From the NCBI GenBank assembly GCA_964559535.1, contig CAZLIC010000051.1:1-31167 (forward strand): a DNA stretch of 31,167 nt. The letters are read 5' to 3'. This DNA is from CAZLIC01 sp964559535 (lineage in GTDB: Bacteria > Pseudomonadota > Alphaproteobacteria > Rhodobacterales > Rhodobacteraceae). Within the stretch, counting starts at the first letter, position 1; every line of letters begins with the position of its first letter. The translations under genes were made by a program, and so were the position numbers. Shown here in pieces: positions 30,754-31,167 of this stretch. The notes below the pieces were generated by a model. It worked only from the letters and a program-made list of their open reading frames with translations, did no database searches and had not been told where the DNA came from.

Positions 30754-31167
30754 ATGGACCAGGCCTTCCTCATCACCGCCTTTGCCACGCTGTTCGTGGT
30801 GATCGACCCGCCGGGGCTGGTGCCGTTGTTCATTGCGCTGACGCAGGGCATGGACGCCGAGCGGCGGGCGCGGATGGCGTTGCGGGGGTGCGTGATTGCC
30901 GCCGTGCTGCTGACGCTGTTCGGGCTGGGCGGCGAGGCCATTCTGGGCTTCATTGGCATCTCGATGCCGGCCTTCCGCATTGCCGGCGGCATCCTGTTGT
31001 TCCTCACCGCGCTGGACATGCTGTTCGAACGCCGCACCAAGCGGCGCGAGGACCAGAAGTCGGACCCCGACCATGACCCGTCGGTCTTCCCCCTTGCCAC
31101 ACCCTTGATCGCGCGGCGGCTGGGCGGGGCGGCGGATGAGCGCGTCCTGCGCGCGCTCGCCGGCGCG
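30754..31167 (+). CDS. MarC family integral membrane protein (C-terminus cut off)
   Basis: The 138 visible residues start MDQAFLITAFATLFVVIDPPGLVPLFIALT, the MarC/UPF0056 N-terminus with its D-P-x-G motif. TM helices lie at about 5-27, 45-65 and 73-90, and the loop reaches VFPLATPLIA. Family members continue with A-G-P-G-A-I; here it reads ARRLGGAADERVLRALAGA up to the window end, so the last 19 residues do not fit the family. The function of MarC proteins is unclear. It is 1 base after the ABC-F stop (TAG), so likely co-transcribed. Confidence 0.85.
   Translation, partial: MDQAFLITAFATLFVVIDPPGLVPLFIALTQGMDAERRARMALRGCVIAAVLLTLFGLGGEAILGFIGISMPAFRIAGGILLFLTALDMLFERRTKRREDQKSDPDHDPSVFPLATPLIARRLGGAADERVLRALAGA

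Noticed and set aside
1..31167. tRNA, rRNA, CRISPR, IS or prophage genes
   Set aside because: Both strands were read for cloverleaf-like sequences, regular repeat-spacer arrays, transposase and integrase motifs; none was convincing.

Overview
The window is high-GC, densely coded DNA from an alphaproteobacterium, most likely a Rhodobacterales/Rhodobacteraceae member. The evidence is the gene content and its protein sequences (DUF2312/GapR-like protein, DUF1289, separate ccmI, a kynurenine operon, pntA as one chain plus pntB, ECF42 sigma factor with YCII partners), the strong G/C third positions, and a G/C-rich repeat ahead of dusA of a type I associate with that family. There are no rRNA, tRNA, CRISPR, IS or phage genes. 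No gene-free stretch exceeds 300 bp. Both ends cut genes: soxB on the left, a MarC-family gene on the right.

Layout. 1-2218 (minus): soxB and an adenylate cyclase fused to an FHA domain. 2376-5416 (plus): ccmI-ruvX-DUF1289, overlapping by 4 bp at each junction, then dusA. 5452-9026 (minus): pntAB transhydrogenase behind an isoprenylcysteine-methyltransferase-like membrane gene. 9114-11996 (plus): a tightly coupled kynU-ridA-GNAT-kynA operon for tryptophan to anthranilate, without the formamidase gene. 12100-13727: an L,D-transpeptidase lipoprotein coupled to a putative Fe(II)/2-oxoglutarate oxygenase. 13824-15791: an ECF42-type sigma factor with two YCII-type genes, one of them apparently exported, preceded by a perfect 23-bp palindrome. 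15959-16678: an orphan of unknown function.

16791-20612 holds housekeeping and small genes: DUF2312, purA, two small helical proteins, a membrane protein, a rhodanese and secG. pyrG follows (20735-22378). Next is a small accessory island (22435-24027): DUF4160-DUF2442-TIGR02391 plus an orphan HigA/NadS-like regulator. It ends in a REP doublet whose GTAG heads supply the stop codons of both convergent genes. 24302-25704 has two convergent cell-wall enzymes (lytic transglycosylase and CHAP amidase/peptidase) whose stops overlap in CTAG. 25962-28320 has ppx/gppA-rlmE and ndk, converging on a second, perfect 23-bp REP doublet. 28404-31167 has a small secreted cysteine-rich protein, an ABC-F ATPase and the truncated MarC gene.

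Many promoters fit TTG(A/C)(C/G)N-17-TANNNT-like boxes. Four place +1 on or next to the start codon (cyclase, DUF4160, HigA-like regulator, ABC-F), so leaderless transcripts are likely. The best candidates for something new are the DUF4160-DUF2442-TIGR02391 island with its REP-supplied stops, the ECF42 module with an exported YCII paralogue and palindrome, and the kyn operon with a RidA lacking its usual arginine and an embedded acetyltransferase.
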